A DNA stretch of 57,407 nt from Bacteroidota bacterium. Lineage in GTDB: Bacteria > Bacteroidota > Bacteroidia > Bacteroidales > Porphyromonadaceae. The notes below the pieces were generated by a model. That model was not told where the DNA came from. It did no database searches and worked only from the letters and a program-made list of their open reading frames with translations. Location: NCBI GenBank assembly GCA_023388555.1, contig JAEWGA010000062.1:1-57407 (forward strand), given 5' to 3'. A program made the translations under genes and the position numbers. Positions 34,047 to 42,985 of this stretch are shown here, in pieces. Each line of letters opens with the position of its first letter. Position 1 is the stretch's first letter.

Positions 34047-34994
34047 TTATTGACCAGAAGTACTATGTGTACCCTTTATACCATCTTGACGGGAACGGGA
34101 TTGCGTTACCAAATAAACCCCTGTAAAAATAAGGAATACCGAAGGCAGCCGGCCCCACTGCCAAGTATCCAAACCAATAAGGATGGAAACTATAGCCGTT
34201 AGAACAGGTTGAGCATAGTTGTACATGCTTACAATTGTAGGGCGTATACGTTGTTGGGCTATAGGAAGTAAGAAATAGGGTAAAAAAGTAACCGCTACCA
34301 CCACATATAAAACTTGCCAATACAACGACATAGCAGCTCCCTGAACTATGGGTGAGTGCAGGAAATCGCCTAAACAAAAGGGTAGAGATATAAAGGAGGA
34401 AAAGGTGAACATCCACTTCATTAAAGTAACAGCGCTATATTTATCGATAACCCGTTTAAAAAAGGTAAGATAGAAAGCGTACGAGGTAACACTTGCAGAA
34501 CACAACACCAACCCCAGGACACGACTAACCCCAGACTCTCCACCTGTATCCTGAGAAAACAAAGCCAACCATACAGCGCCAACTGCTCCTAACCCAACAC
34601 CTAACATCTTAAGAGCCGTAATGGGTTCACGTAAAAAGAAAAAGGACAGAATAAGTGTTAGGATTGGGCCCATTGTCAGAATTAAAGAAACATCAAAGGG
34701 TGATGCATACGACAACCCATTCATAAAAACCCATTGGTTCATTACAATACCAAACACCGAGGCTAAAGCAATTACCCCTAAGTCTCGGACAGAAACCTTC
34801 TCTTTTTTAAGAAATGGAGAAACGCCCCAAAACAAGAGCATGGCTCCTAAAAACCTACAGAAAGAAAGAGTATTGGCATTCATCCCAGGATACCCCAAAG
34901 CCGATTTTACAATGGGAATACTAACACCAAAAACGATATTGGTGATTAAAATTGCAATATGTCCTACCTGTCGCGATTTCACTTCATTTACCAT
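34047..34994 (-). CDS. EamA-family (DMT superfamily) transporter
   Basis: Inner-membrane transporter of 315 residues with about ten hydrophobic segments arranged as two EamA repeats. Typical features are ITNIVFGVSIPIVKSAL at the first helix, the mid-loop glycine-rich MLGVGLGAVGAVWLALF, and a second repeat ending GVYLVTQSRSRQDG. Substrate is unknown; family members export metabolites or amino acids. It lies 11 bp upstream of the GH3/hydrolase fusion and is probably cotranscribed with it, so import or export of a cell-wall metabolite is a possibility (inference). Confidence 0.9.
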   Translation of the reverse strand: MVNEVKSRQVGHIAILITNIVFGVSIPIVKSALGYPGMNANTLSFCRFLGAMLLFWGVSPFLKKEKVSVRDLGVIALASVFGIVMNQWVFMNGLSYASPFDVSLILTMGPILTLILSFFFLREPITALKMLGVGLGAVGAVWLALFSQDTGGESGVSRVLGLVLCSASVTSYAFYLTFFKRVIDKYSAVTLMKWMFTFSSFISLPFCLGDFLHSPIVQGAAMSLYWQVLYVVVAVTFLPYFLLPIAQQRIRPTIVSMYNYAQPVLTAIVSILIGLDTWQWGRLPSVFLIFTGVYLVTQSRSRQDGIKGTHSTSGQ

Positions 34995-35060
34995 GACTCA
35001 CCCGCAACTATACTATTATACTATAAAACACCTGTATTTAATTCAAGCCGCCCGAAGGTA

Positions 35061-36089
35061 CTACCTAAGTTTTAATAGGTCTCCTTCTTTGGGCACATAG
35101 TCCTCCGATAAATTATTTAGTTTGTAAATAGACGCTACACGAATACCATACATCTGTGATATTTGATGTATCGACTCTCCAACTTTTACCAAGTGCTGGT
35201 AATACGGGGGGTGTGCTTTGGACAACTTTGGTTGCAAGTATATTATATCTCCACCCTCTAACGGATACCCCTCTGGCAACTCGTTGTATTTAGTAATTTC
35301 TTTCTCCGAAATTCCTGTATCGTGTGCTATTCGAGCTAAATCATCGGAGGGAAAAGCTATAACATACAGCAGTCCGCTACTCAAATAATATTCGCGTTCT
35401 GGCAACCCCTCTTTTCTACTATTCGTTTTCGTCACACCTGTTGGCAAAGCGTCTCGTTTTACTGTTTTCAACGGTTGGGTTGGATTGGAGGTACCTTCAA
35501 CATACACATAGTGACGACCTGGGTTATTCCGGTCTATCAAATACAACCTATTATCCTCAATTATCTTTATCAGTTTATTTGCGTATCCTCTATCCGTAGC
35601 ATATCCACATTGCTGTAAACCTTTTGCCCACCCTTTATAATCGGTAGAAGGCAACTTAAACAAGCTCGCATAGCGTGGGCGCCTTAAAAACTCACTATGG
35701 TCTCGGTAAGAGTCCTCTGGACTACTATAACTCCTAAAACAATCATTAAGATTGTCGTCGTTATGATATATCTTAGCTCCACGCCAGGAGTTATGGCATT
35801 TTATACCGAAATGATTATTTGCTTCTACCGCCAACCTACTTCTGCCTGCATTACTTTCTAAAAGTCCTTGTGCTAATGTTATGCTTGCAGGAATTCGGTA
35901 TCTTTTTTGGTTATCTAACGCAATAGCGGCATATCTATCTATATAAGCATTATAACTCGTTGGTATCTTTGCAGAAGGTATTCTCCTGGATGTAGTATTC
36001 CGAGAACTACTACAACCTACCATTGGTAATAACAAGAATAATCCCAACAGTCCAACTAATACCGATATTCTATTTCGAGGTTTTATCAT
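35061..36089 (-). CDS. Glucosaminidase lipoprotein with LysM domains
   Basis: Predicted cell-wall hydrolase anchored as a lipoprotein, 342 residues. The signal peptide ends in a lipobox with Cys26 (LLPMVGCSSS). The glucosaminidase (mannosyl-glycoprotein endo-beta-N-acetylglucosaminidase, FlgJ-like) domain spans about residues 45-190, with the catalytic Glu in LAQGLLESNAG and ANNHFGIKCH. Two LysM-like peptidoglycan-binding segments follow near 240-285 and 295-342 (HLVKVGESIHQISQMYGI). I chose ATG 36089 rather than an upstream ATG (36149), because the longer form puts 20 odd residues before the signal peptide and overlaps the promoter element. Confidence 0.92.
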   Translation of the reverse strand: MIKPRNRISVLVGLLGLFLLLPMVGCSSSRNTTSRRIPSAKIPTSYNAYIDRYAAIALDNQKRYRIPASITLAQGLLESNAGRSRLAVEANNHFGIKCHNSWRGAKIYHNDDNLNDCFRSYSSPEDSYRDHSEFLRRPRYASLFKLPSTDYKGWAKGLQQCGYATDRGYANKLIKIIEDNRLYLIDRNNPGRHYVYVEGTSNPTQPLKTVKRDALPTGVTKTNSRKEGLPEREYYLSSGLLYVIAFPSDDLARIAHDTGISEKEITKYNELPEGYPLEGGDIIYLQPKLSKAHPPYYQHLVKVGESIHQISQMYGIRVASIYKLNNLSEDYVPKEGDLLKLR

Positions 36090-36146
36090 AAAGCAATTAA
36101 GGTAGAACGGATTCATTAGACAGAGCGCATTGCTCCCAGTCAGATA

Positions 36147-36154
36147 CAAAAATA
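36147..36154 (-). promoter_or_regulatory. Putative -7 promoter element for the glucosaminidase gene
   Basis: On the minus strand TATTTTTG, a TAnnTTTG match, 58 bp before the chosen start. Confidence 0.45.
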
Positions 36155-36264
36155 CAGAATCGGGACGAGATGGCTGTTCTTTTCACCTATAATACCAAAT
36201 TCCTAACTTTATCGGAATAGAAATTGGTAGTTCTTTATTTGGCAAAATCGCCCTATAGCAAAAC

Positions 36265-37368
36265 ATGGATAAGCCCTCCAACAAAATACTTTTTTACAAC
36301 CCCGGATATGAAGTAAGTGCCGGATATAAACTCAAAAACTATACTCCACCACGAAACGTTGTAACCTTACGACGCGATTTGGCATGCTTAATGAAGCTTT
36401 TATACCCCCACCCTAACGCGGTTGTTTGGACTCCTTCCTATAGGTTCAAAAAAAACGACATTCTTATACCTTGGGGCTGGGCACCCGAAGTGTATTCCTT
36501 GCCAACGATTCACAACGAAAATATTCCATACACTCTTGAACAGATGCAATATTTTGCATCACGGAAACGCTCTCACAACTTACAAGAATTACTGGTAAAA
36601 AAATATCCCAAGAGGTTTACTTCCAATACAAAATCCCAATTACTAAGCCAAATACGCAATTTAGATTTTAATGAGGAGGAAACAAAAAGGTATATAGTAA
36701 AGCCCGAATTTTCATCTTCGGGACGCGGACAGCTACTCTACAACTCTATTAACGAGATATTATTGCAACATACTAAAAAGAATACGGAAGAATACTTTGT
36801 CGAGGTCTTCCATCATAAAATCCAAGATAGAGGATTAGAATTTCACATTAACTCTAACGGCCATATAGAATACCTGGGGCCATCGGTATTTACTACTACA
36901 AACAACCAGTATACTGGCAACGTAATTAAACCCGCAAAGGAAATAGAACGGCAATGGATCTTAGATGACCTCGGACAACACACCAACTATTTAGAAGGGT
37001 TACTATCGGGGCTAAAAGATTTTGACTTTAATGGCTACGTAGGGCCTTTCGGTATCGATACTATCTTGTATAACGCCAACAACAAAATACTCAAGCTACA
37101 CCCTTGTATAGAAATAAATATGCGTCATACAATGGGACATATAGCCCTTAAATTATCCGAGTGGGCCTCTAAAAGCGGCATGGAGGGATACTTTTCTATC
37201 CTATATGGAAAGCCTGAGGAGTTGAAAAAAGAATTTTTCAATTCAACATTTATAGATGCCTGTAACCTTACATGCAAGGCTACGGCCGGAAACTTTCACC
37301 TTAACCCCATAAAAGAAGAAACCCAATTTGTAGCCAAGTTGCACCTTAAACCTATACAATACCCGTAA
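36265..37368 (+). CDS. Uncharacterised ATP-grasp-like protein
   Basis: A 367-residue protein I do not recognise by name. The visible pattern fits an ATP-grasp ligase: a pre-ATP-grasp N-terminal half (ILFYNPGYEVSAGYK), then ATP-binding YIVKPEFSSSGRGQL at about 143-157 (Lys146, Gly-rich loop SSSGRG), the hinge EYFVEVFHHK near 176-185, and a metal-binding region with GPFGIDT (Asp265) and EINMRHTMG (Glu283, Asn285, Arg287). No signal peptide or membrane segment is seen. It would join a carboxylate to an amine or thiol using ATP; substrates are unknown. It is a lone + strand gene between minus operons, and its 3' end overlaps rnfA by 17 bp. Confidence 0.72.
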   Translation: MDKPSNKILFYNPGYEVSAGYKLKNYTPPRNVVTLRRDLACLMKLLYPHPNAVVWTPSYRFKKNDILIPWGWAPEVYSLPTIHNENIPYTLEQMQYFASRKRSHNLQELLVKKYPKRFTSNTKSQLLSQIRNLDFNEEETKRYIVKPEFSSSGRGQLLYNSINEILLQHTKKNTEEYFVEVFHHKIQDRGLEFHINSNGHIEYLGPSVFTTTNNQYTGNVIKPAKEIERQWILDDLGQHTNYLEGLLSGLKDFDFNGYVGPFGIDTILYNANNKILKLHPCIEINMRHTMGHIALKLSEWASKSGMEGYFSILYGKPEELKKEFFNSTFIDACNLTCKATAGNFHLNPIKEETQFVAKLHLKPIQYP

Positions 37369-37924
37369 ATCCCATAAATGCCATTGAGAGAATTCCTGCT
37401 ACTATCAAAGCAATAGGTATTCCACGCATTGCCTTAGGTACCGACGTCATTGCTAACTGTTCCCGGATTACAGAAAATATCACCAATGCCAAAGTATATC
37501 CCACGGCCGTAGAAAAGGCATACATCAAGGACTCTGAAAAGGTAAAACTCTTTTGAATAACAAGGATAGCAACTCCCAAAATTGCACAGTTTGTTGTTAT
37601 CAATGGAAGGAATACTCCCAATGCTTGGTACAAGGCTGGAGATACCTTTTTAATGATGATTTCAACCATCTGGACCAAGGAGGCAATAATTAATATATAG
37701 GAGATGGTCTGCATAAACCCTAATCCATAAGGGTCCAATACAAAAACCTGAATTAAATAGGTAACCAGCGTAGCCACCATCATTACAAAGGTAACAGCTG
37801 CACCCATGCCAATGGCGGTAGAGAGTTTCTTTGAAACCCCCAGAAACGGACATATCCCTAAAAACTGGGAGAATACAATGTTATTAACAAAAATAGCGGA
37901 TATGAATATAATAAGGTATTGCAT
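37352..37924 (-). CDS. rnfA: Rnf electron transport complex subunit A
   Basis: Membrane subunit of Rnf (ferredoxin:NAD oxidoreductase), which couples electron transfer to Na+ or H+ pumping. The 190-residue protein has six hydrophobic segments and the signatures NNIVFSQFLGICPFLGVSKK (N-terminal) and TTNCAILGVA (middle), with the cysteines that bind the membrane iron-sulfur cluster shared with RnfE. It is the last gene of the operon rseC-rnfBCDGEA. Its stop codon overlaps the 3' end of the convergent ATP-grasp gene by 17 bp, with no room for a terminator between them. NqrE is related, but the Rnf gene context settles the call. Confidence 0.95.
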   Translation of the reverse strand: MQYLIIFISAIFVNNIVFSQFLGICPFLGVSKKLSTAIGMGAAVTFVMMVATLVTYLIQVFVLDPYGLGFMQTISYILIIASLVQMVEIIIKKVSPALYQALGVFLPLITTNCAILGVAILVIQKSFTFSESLMYAFSTAVGYTLALVIFSVIREQLAMTSVPKAMRGIPIALIVAGILSMAFMGFTGIV

Positions 37925-37954
37925 CTTGGTACGTATTTAATAGTGACGCTATTG

Positions 37955-38542
37955 TTACTTTACTTTTCTGAGCTTATTCATTAGAGCAATCAAATACCCC
38001 AAAACAATAAAAGCTCCTGGAGCTAACACAAAAACCAAAGCTCCATAATGTTCTGGTATCACCCCAAAACTAAACATCTTACCTGTACCTAAAAATTCCC
38101 GGACAAACCCTAAACAGGTTAGGGCAATAGTAAAGCCTAACCCCATACCCAAACCGTCCAACAGAGAGTCGAACAGGTTATTTTTAGCAGCAAAACTTTC
38201 TGCACGGCCTAACACAATACAGTTAACTACAATTAGGGGGATAAACAGCCCCAATGAAGCATATAACGATGGAGCATAAGCCTCCATAGTCATTTTCACA
38301 ACCGTAACAAAAGTAGCTATTACTACTATATAGGCGGGGATACGCACTTTATCTGGAATCAAGTTTTTAAGCAACGAAATAACCACGTTAGCACACATTA
38401 GTACAAATAGGGTTGCAACGCCCATGCTAAAGCCATTAATAGCAGAACTTGTGGTACCCAATGTTGGACACATCCCTAAAAGAAGCACAAAAACCGGGTT
38501 CTCGTTTATTAGGCCATTAAATATAATCCGCATTTTTTTCAT
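37955..38542 (-). CDS. rnfE: Rnf electron transport complex subunit E
   Basis: Six-helix membrane subunit that pairs with RnfA to hold the transmembrane iron-sulfur centre. The 195-residue protein carries the mirrored cysteine motifs NPVFVLLLGMCPTLGTTSSA (N-terminal) and VVNCIVLGRAESFA (middle). It lies between rnfG (14 bp upstream) and rnfA (30 bp downstream). NqrD is a relative; the context with rnfB favours Rnf. Confidence 0.95.
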   Translation of the reverse strand: MKKMRIIFNGLINENPVFVLLLGMCPTLGTTSSAINGFSMGVATLFVLMCANVVISLLKNLIPDKVRIPAYIVVIATFVTVVKMTMEAYAPSLYASLGLFIPLIVVNCIVLGRAESFAAKNNLFDSLLDGLGMGLGFTIALTCLGFVREFLGTGKMFSFGVIPEHYGALVFVLAPGAFIVLGYLIALMNKLRKVK

Positions 38543-38556
38543 AGCTCTACACCTTC

Positions 38557-39155
38557 CTACTTTTGTTCCGATGAATTTTGGGTATAGGCACCATATGCCT
38601 TAAACCCCTTGTTTACCGCGTCCAAAAAAGCCCGGCTCGATATTGTTGCTGCTGTAATTGCGTCTACTCGTCCATTGTCTTTAGAAACAGTTAAGGGCGC
38701 ATCGTTCACCGACAAACCCAAGATAGAGCGGGCTCCAGTATTATCCTTAAACCAAGAAATCATTTTATCTCCTAATCCAGGAGTTTCGGTCATTTCCAAA
38801 ACGGAGTAATCTTTTATTTTTCCGTCGGCTTCTAATCCTAACAAAATCTTAACATCACCACTAAAGCCGTTATGAGAAACAGTTTCAATGGCTACCCCTT
38901 TCAGCACGCCAGACTTCTTAGCTGGATAAACGATTAATGATCACCCTCTACAGCTATTCGCTGTGCTTCTGCAAGAGGGCTATTATCAAATTCAGGAGTT
39001 ACCTGCCCTATAGCCTTTTCCAAAGCTTCCACTTTGGATTTTTCTATTACATCTTTAGTTACTCTATCCACTACCGATAGAATTGTTGCCGCAACAAAAC
39101 ATATCCCCGTAAGGGATAGCAGCATATTTGGAAGTGTTGATGTTAGCTTTTTCAT
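38557..39155 (-). pseudogene. rnfG: Rnf complex subunit G, split by a frameshift
   Basis: RnfG is a membrane-anchored periplasmic flavoprotein with covalent FMN. Here the frame is broken. The first part (39155-38934, 73 residues, start overlapping the rnfD stop) has the N-terminal helix and reads RIAVEGDH then TAA. The remainder continues in the -1 frame as LIVYPAKKSG to the normal end at 38557, with SVLEMTETPGLGDKM and the flavin motif DAITAATISS intact. One missing base within GATCATTAA (38934-38942) explains it; adding a T there restores about 199 residues. No slippery heptamer is visible. It is either a real inactivating deletion or a sequencing error. Confidence 0.88.
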
Positions 39156-40135
39156 CGTTTCGTTACCCCGAACACTTTAGGTTTCATATACAGGTTAATC
39201 AATGGAGTAAAGGCATTCATAACCAGGATGGCAAACGACATCCCCTCAGGATAGGCACCCCAAAGACGTATCAGCATTGTAATAAGTCCAATGCAAACTC
39301 CATATAAAATCATTCCCCCATTACTCATTGGCGAAGTAACATAATCCGTTGCCATAAAAATAGCCCCCAGAAGCGCCCCGCCAGTTAAAACATGCACTAC
39401 CCCCGATGCATATAAATCTGGAGATATTTGGTGCATAATTTCCCCAAAAACAAACATAGTAAATAATATGGAAATAGGAATATGCCATGTTATAATTCGG
39501 CGAATAAGCATAAACACCAAGCCTGCAAGCAAAGCAATAGCGCTAACTTCGCCCAAGGAGCCACCTATTTGCCCCCAAAGAAGATCCATTTGACTTGGTA
39601 AATTATCCAACGACACACCCGAAGCATTGTGCAATACTCCCTTCATAATAGCTAAAGGGGTAGCTCCGGTCTCTGCATCTATGTTCAATGTTTGAGGAGT
39701 TGGCCACGTTGTCATTTGGGCTGGGAACGATATCAGGAGGAATACCCGCCCTAAAATTGCCGGATTAAAAACATTATTCCCCAACCCGCCAAAGGACATC
39801 TTCCCTATTGCAATAGCAGCTATAGCACCTATAATAATAATCCAAACAGGCAGGTTCGATGGCACATTAAGTGCCAACAACACCCCAGTAATAACAGCAG
39901 AGCCATCCGTTATGGTAAGGTAAGGTATCTTAAGAAGATAAGAAGCTATCAGATACTCAACCAAAACACAAGCCAAAACAGAAACCACAGTGAGTAGTAA
40001 TGCATTCCAGCCGAAGAAGTATACCGAAGCTAACAAGGCTGGCAGTAATGCTATAACTACCCCATACATATTTTTCTCTATGGAATCCCTGCTATGAATA
40101 TGCGGAGAGGGAGACATCAACAATTTATTTCCCAT
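39152..40135 (-). CDS. rnfD: Rnf electron transport complex subunit D
   Basis: Membrane flavoprotein subunit of Rnf with covalent FMN. The 327-residue protein has about nine hydrophobic segments. The FMN-acceptor threonine is Thr159 in the ETGATPLA motif. Other family features are MSPSPHIHS at the N-terminus, NNVFNPAILGRVF, and TDYVTSPMSNGGMILYG. Its stop overlaps the start of rnfG (ATGA), indicating translational coupling, and it starts 6 bp after rnfC. Confidence 0.95.
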   Translation of the reverse strand: MGNKLLMSPSPHIHSRDSIEKNMYGVVIALLPALLASVYFFGWNALLLTVVSVLACVLVEYLIASYLLKIPYLTITDGSAVITGVLLALNVPSNLPVWIIIIGAIAAIAIGKMSFGGLGNNVFNPAILGRVFLLISFPAQMTTWPTPQTLNIDAETGATPLAIMKGVLHNASGVSLDNLPSQMDLLWGQIGGSLGEVSAIALLAGLVFMLIRRIITWHIPISILFTMFVFGEIMHQISPDLYASGVVHVLTGGALLGAIFMATDYVTSPMSNGGMILYGVCIGLITMLIRLWGAYPEGMSFAILVMNAFTPLINLYMKPKVFGVTKR

Positions 40136-40141
40136 AAAGCG

Positions 40142-41476
40142 TTATGATTTTCTAGATCGAATAATTCCCATTACGGTTTGTTTACCAAGGCGTATGTGGT
40201 CCAATAAAGGGCGGTTAGCTGGGCAGGTATAGCTGCACGAACCACATTCTATACAATCAAAAACATGGCCCTCTTCTGCACTATCCCAAGCCTTATATAA
40301 AACGTCCCTCATTAAAAAGGCCGGATTAAGCCCCATAGGACAAACGCTAACACACTTTGCACAGCGAATGCAATTACGCATAGGCTTACGCCGAGTATCC
40401 TTACCCGTTAGCAATAAAACGCCACTTGTACCTTTAGTTACTGGAGCTTCTATCGAAGATAATGAGCGTCCCATCATAGGACCTCCAGAAACAACCTTGG
40501 CGGTAGACTCTGGCATATCCCCAGCAAGCTTTATAAGCTCACTTATAGGAGTTCCTATTCTCGACAAAACGTTAATAGGGTTTCGGACATCTTTTCCTGT
40601 AACAGTTACAACCCTCTCTACCAAAGGTTTATTTTTTTGTACTGCTTCGTATACAGCATATGCGGTACCCACATTCTGGACAATGGCACCTACCGAGATG
40701 GGCAAAGCACCACTTGCCACCATTTTTCGTGTTACGGCATCTATCAATTGCTTTTCACCTCCTTGTGGGTATTTAACCTTCAAAGGCATGATATCTATCC
40801 CTAAGTAATTTACACTTAAGGACTGGAGTAGTTGGATAGCATCTTTTTTATTGTTCTCAATACCAATTACGGCACGTGAAACTCCTGCCGCCTTCATCAA
40901 AATCTGAACGCCAACCAAAATCTCCTCCGGATGCTCCAGCATTAGCCTATGGTCGGCCGTTAAATACGGTTCACACTCTACTGCATTAATGATGATAAGC
41001 TCGGGAGTAGCATCTTTTGGTGGCAGCAACTTAACATTCGTTGGGAAAGTAGCGCCCCCCATACCAACAATGCCACAGGCGGCAATTCTATCCACAATTT
41101 CCGATGCGGACAAACCTATTTCCTTCTTTAGTTCATCCGATAGGTCTATCCCCTCCTCCCACTCTTCTTCAGGAGTTACATCTATCACAATCACAGGCTT
41201 ACGAAACCCCGAAGCATCGGTAATCTCATCTAATTTAGCCACTGTACCGGCAACCGAGGAGTGAACGTTAGCGGAAATGAAACCAGAAGATTTAGCTATA
41301 AGGGTTCCTACTTTCACTACGTCACCTTTAGTAACTACTGGTGTAGCGGGAGCGCCTATATGTTGCCCTAAAGGTATCATTACCTGCCGTGGCAGTGGTG
41401 CCACCTGAATAGGAGAAGTTGCAGATATTTTATTTTCAGGGGGGTGTATTCCACCCTTACGAAATGTTTTAAGCAT
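40142..41476 (-). CDS. rnfC: Rnf electron transport complex subunit C
   Basis: Peripheral NADH-binding subunit of Rnf. Residues 1-120 form the barrel-sandwich domain (KGGIHPPENK, LGQHIGAPATPVV). The central Nqo1-like domain binds FMN and NAD(H) (GIVGMGGATFPTNVKL, NAVECEPYLTADH). Two [4Fe-4S] motifs near the C-terminus are CIRCAKCVSVCP and CIECGSCSYTCP. The 444-residue length lacks the long Ala/Lys-rich tail of some proteobacterial RnfC. It lies between rnfB and rnfD. Confidence 0.95.
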   Translation of the reverse strand: MLKTFRKGGIHPPENKISATSPIQVAPLPRQVMIPLGQHIGAPATPVVTKGDVVKVGTLIAKSSGFISANVHSSVAGTVAKLDEITDASGFRKPVIVIDVTPEEEWEEGIDLSDELKKEIGLSASEIVDRIAACGIVGMGGATFPTNVKLLPPKDATPELIIINAVECEPYLTADHRLMLEHPEEILVGVQILMKAAGVSRAVIGIENNKKDAIQLLQSLSVNYLGIDIMPLKVKYPQGGEKQLIDAVTRKMVASGALPISVGAIVQNVGTAYAVYEAVQKNKPLVERVVTVTGKDVRNPINVLSRIGTPISELIKLAGDMPESTAKVVSGGPMMGRSLSSIEAPVTKGTSGVLLLTGKDTRRKPMRNCIRCAKCVSVCPMGLNPAFLMRDVLYKAWDSAEEGHVFDCIECGSCSYTCPANRPLLDHIRLGKQTVMGIIRSRKS

Positions 41477-41504
41477 AACTATATGTATACAATATAATTA
41501 CATG

Positions 41505-42401
41505 TTATACGCTGGGACGTTCGGGAACAGTAATGCCACCAGTAGGAGGTATTATACCCGCTTTTTCGGGTGTAGCGGAAGGTGTAGTACGACGCGGTGG
41601 GAAATTCACCTCGTGAATAGCAGATGTAGGACATACCGACACGCATTTACGGCACAATCGGCATTTTGTATGGTCTATATATGCCAAGTTCTTTCCCATA
41701 GATATTGCATCGAACGGGCATTCTTTAAAACATTTAGAGCAACCAATACAAGCATTCTTGCACGCCTTCCTTGCAATTCCCCCTTTATCCTCATTAACAC
41801 AGGAAACATAAATACGTCGGGACTTTGGCCCCTTCTTCCTCAATTCTATAATCATTTTAGGACAGGCCTTAACACAAGCGCCACAAGCGGTACACTTATC
41901 CTCGTCCACTTCTGGAAGGCCTGTTTGGGGGTTAATATGCAAAGCGTCAAAGTCGCAAGCCACTTGGCAATCACCAAAACCCAAACACCCAAAAGAACAA
42001 GCCGTTTCCCCAGAGTATAAGGTAGATGCTATCTTACACGAAATTGCGCCATTGTACTCATTTATCTTGGGGCGAGCATCACAATTTCCGTTACAACGCA
42101 CAACTGCAACCAGTGGGTCCGACTTAGATGCTTTTAACCCCAATATACCAGCTACATTTTCCATTGTTGCATCTCCACCTACTGGGCAAAACAACCCTTC
42201 CAACGAGCCTCGAGAAACGCAGGCCGACGCGAAACCAGAGCAACCAGGGAACCCACAGCCCCCACAATTAGCTCCTGGTAAAGCCTCTTGCACTTGTTCT
42301 ATCCGAGGGTCCTCTACCACATTAAACCTTTTTGCAATAAGGTACAGAAGCGAAGCCCCAAAAGCTCCAACTACCGATAAAAAGACAACAGTAAATAGCA
42401 T
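41505..42401 (-). CDS. rnfB: Rnf electron transport complex subunit B
   Basis: Iron-sulfur entry subunit that receives electrons from ferredoxin. An N-terminal membrane helix (residues 1-22) precedes the four-cysteine cluster motif CGGCGFPGCSGFASAC. Several ferredoxin-like [4Fe-4S] motifs follow: CTACGACVKACPK, CIGCSKCFKECP and CRLCRKCVSVCP, plus further cysteines in the GETACSFGCLGFGDCQVACD region. The tail is short and Pro-rich. At 298 residues it fits Bacteroidales RnfB. It is preceded by rseC (18 bp) and followed by rnfC (28 bp). Confidence 0.96.
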   Translation of the reverse strand: MLFTVVFLSVVGAFGASLLYLIAKRFNVVEDPRIEQVQEALPGANCGGCGFPGCSGFASACVSRGSLEGLFCPVGGDATMENVAGILGLKASKSDPLVAVVRCNGNCDARPKINEYNGAISCKIASTLYSGETACSFGCLGFGDCQVACDFDALHINPQTGLPEVDEDKCTACGACVKACPKMIIELRKKGPKSRRIYVSCVNEDKGGIARKACKNACIGCSKCFKECPFDAISMGKNLAYIDHTKCRLCRKCVSVCPTSAIHEVNFPPRRTTPSATPEKAGIIPPTGGITVPERPSV

Positions 42402-42419
42402 ATAAATCTACACCTATTC

Positions 42420-42827
42420 TTATTCCTTGCGTGTCACATGAAAGGAAAAATATTTATCAAATAAATTGCGACACACATATAGTACAAAGTAATATATTAT
42501 TAGTCCGCCCCCACTTGCCAAAGCTATGGTTTTCTCTGTAAAATGAAATACCGTAGCCACGGTTATCCCTAAAACAAGTAACAATACAGGCAAAATAAAT
42601 GCCCAAAAAGTTGCCCATAGGCCTTGGTTTGTAGGCATATGTATCTCCACCTCATCTCCCACTTTTAGGTCCGAAGGGAAATCCGAAGCCACAATAACAG
42701 AGTCCTTCTGGTCCTGCGCTGTACAAGCACTACGAATATGACAATTAGAGCAAGCCGACGTCCTTTTTATCAGGATCTCAACCTTCCCATCAAGCACTTG
42801 TCTTACAATACCCTGCGTGCATGACAT
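42420..42827 (-). CDS. rseC: SoxR-reducing system protein RseC family
   Basis: Small membrane protein of 135 residues, first gene of the Rnf operon. The N-terminal part has the family cysteine pattern CSNCHIRSAC (residues about 22-31) and EIHMPTNQGLWA before two transmembrane helices (about 74-95 and 100-122). In proteobacteria RseC works with an Rnf-like complex to keep SoxR reduced; in Bacteroidota it is a regular companion of rnfB, and its role there is not clear. Confidence 0.88.
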   Translation of the reverse strand: MSCTQGIVRQVLDGKVEILIKRTSACSNCHIRSACTAQDQKDSVIVASDFPSDLKVGDEVEIHMPTNQGLWATFWAFILPVLLLVLGITVATVFHFTEKTIALASGGGLIIYYFVLYVCRNLFDKYFSFHVTRKE

Positions 42828-42874
42828 ACCAGTTTATATACCTAAGTGTATTAATATTACGAGAAAATACGGCA

Positions 42875-42882
42875 CAAAAATA
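42875..42882 (-). promoter_or_regulatory. Putative -7 promoter element for the rseC-rnf operon
   Basis: On the minus strand TATTTTTG, a TAnnTTTG match, 48 bp before rseC. Confidence 0.5.
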
Positions 42883-42895
42883 CCTAAAATAAGCG

Positions 42896-42927
42896 ACAAG
42901 GGAAAAGGTTTACCTCCTTTTCTTGTT
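42896..42927 (-). terminator. Possible terminator after trmN6
   Basis: An inverted repeat (ACAAG and AAAAGG arms with a 2-base bulge, AGGTAAA loop) lies between the trmN6 stop and the rnf promoter. The T-tract on the minus strand (CGCTTATTTT) is weak. Confidence 0.35.
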
Positions 42928-42985
42928 TCTATATTGGGGCGGCTTAATATGTTAGCCATTTCAGCAGGAGTTCAAAATTAGGATA

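Noticed and set aside
38930..38945. Programmed -1 ribosomal frameshift in rnfG
   Set aside because: The window allowed by the two stop codons has no X-XXY-YYZ slippery site and no clear downstream pseudoknot; an indel is simpler.
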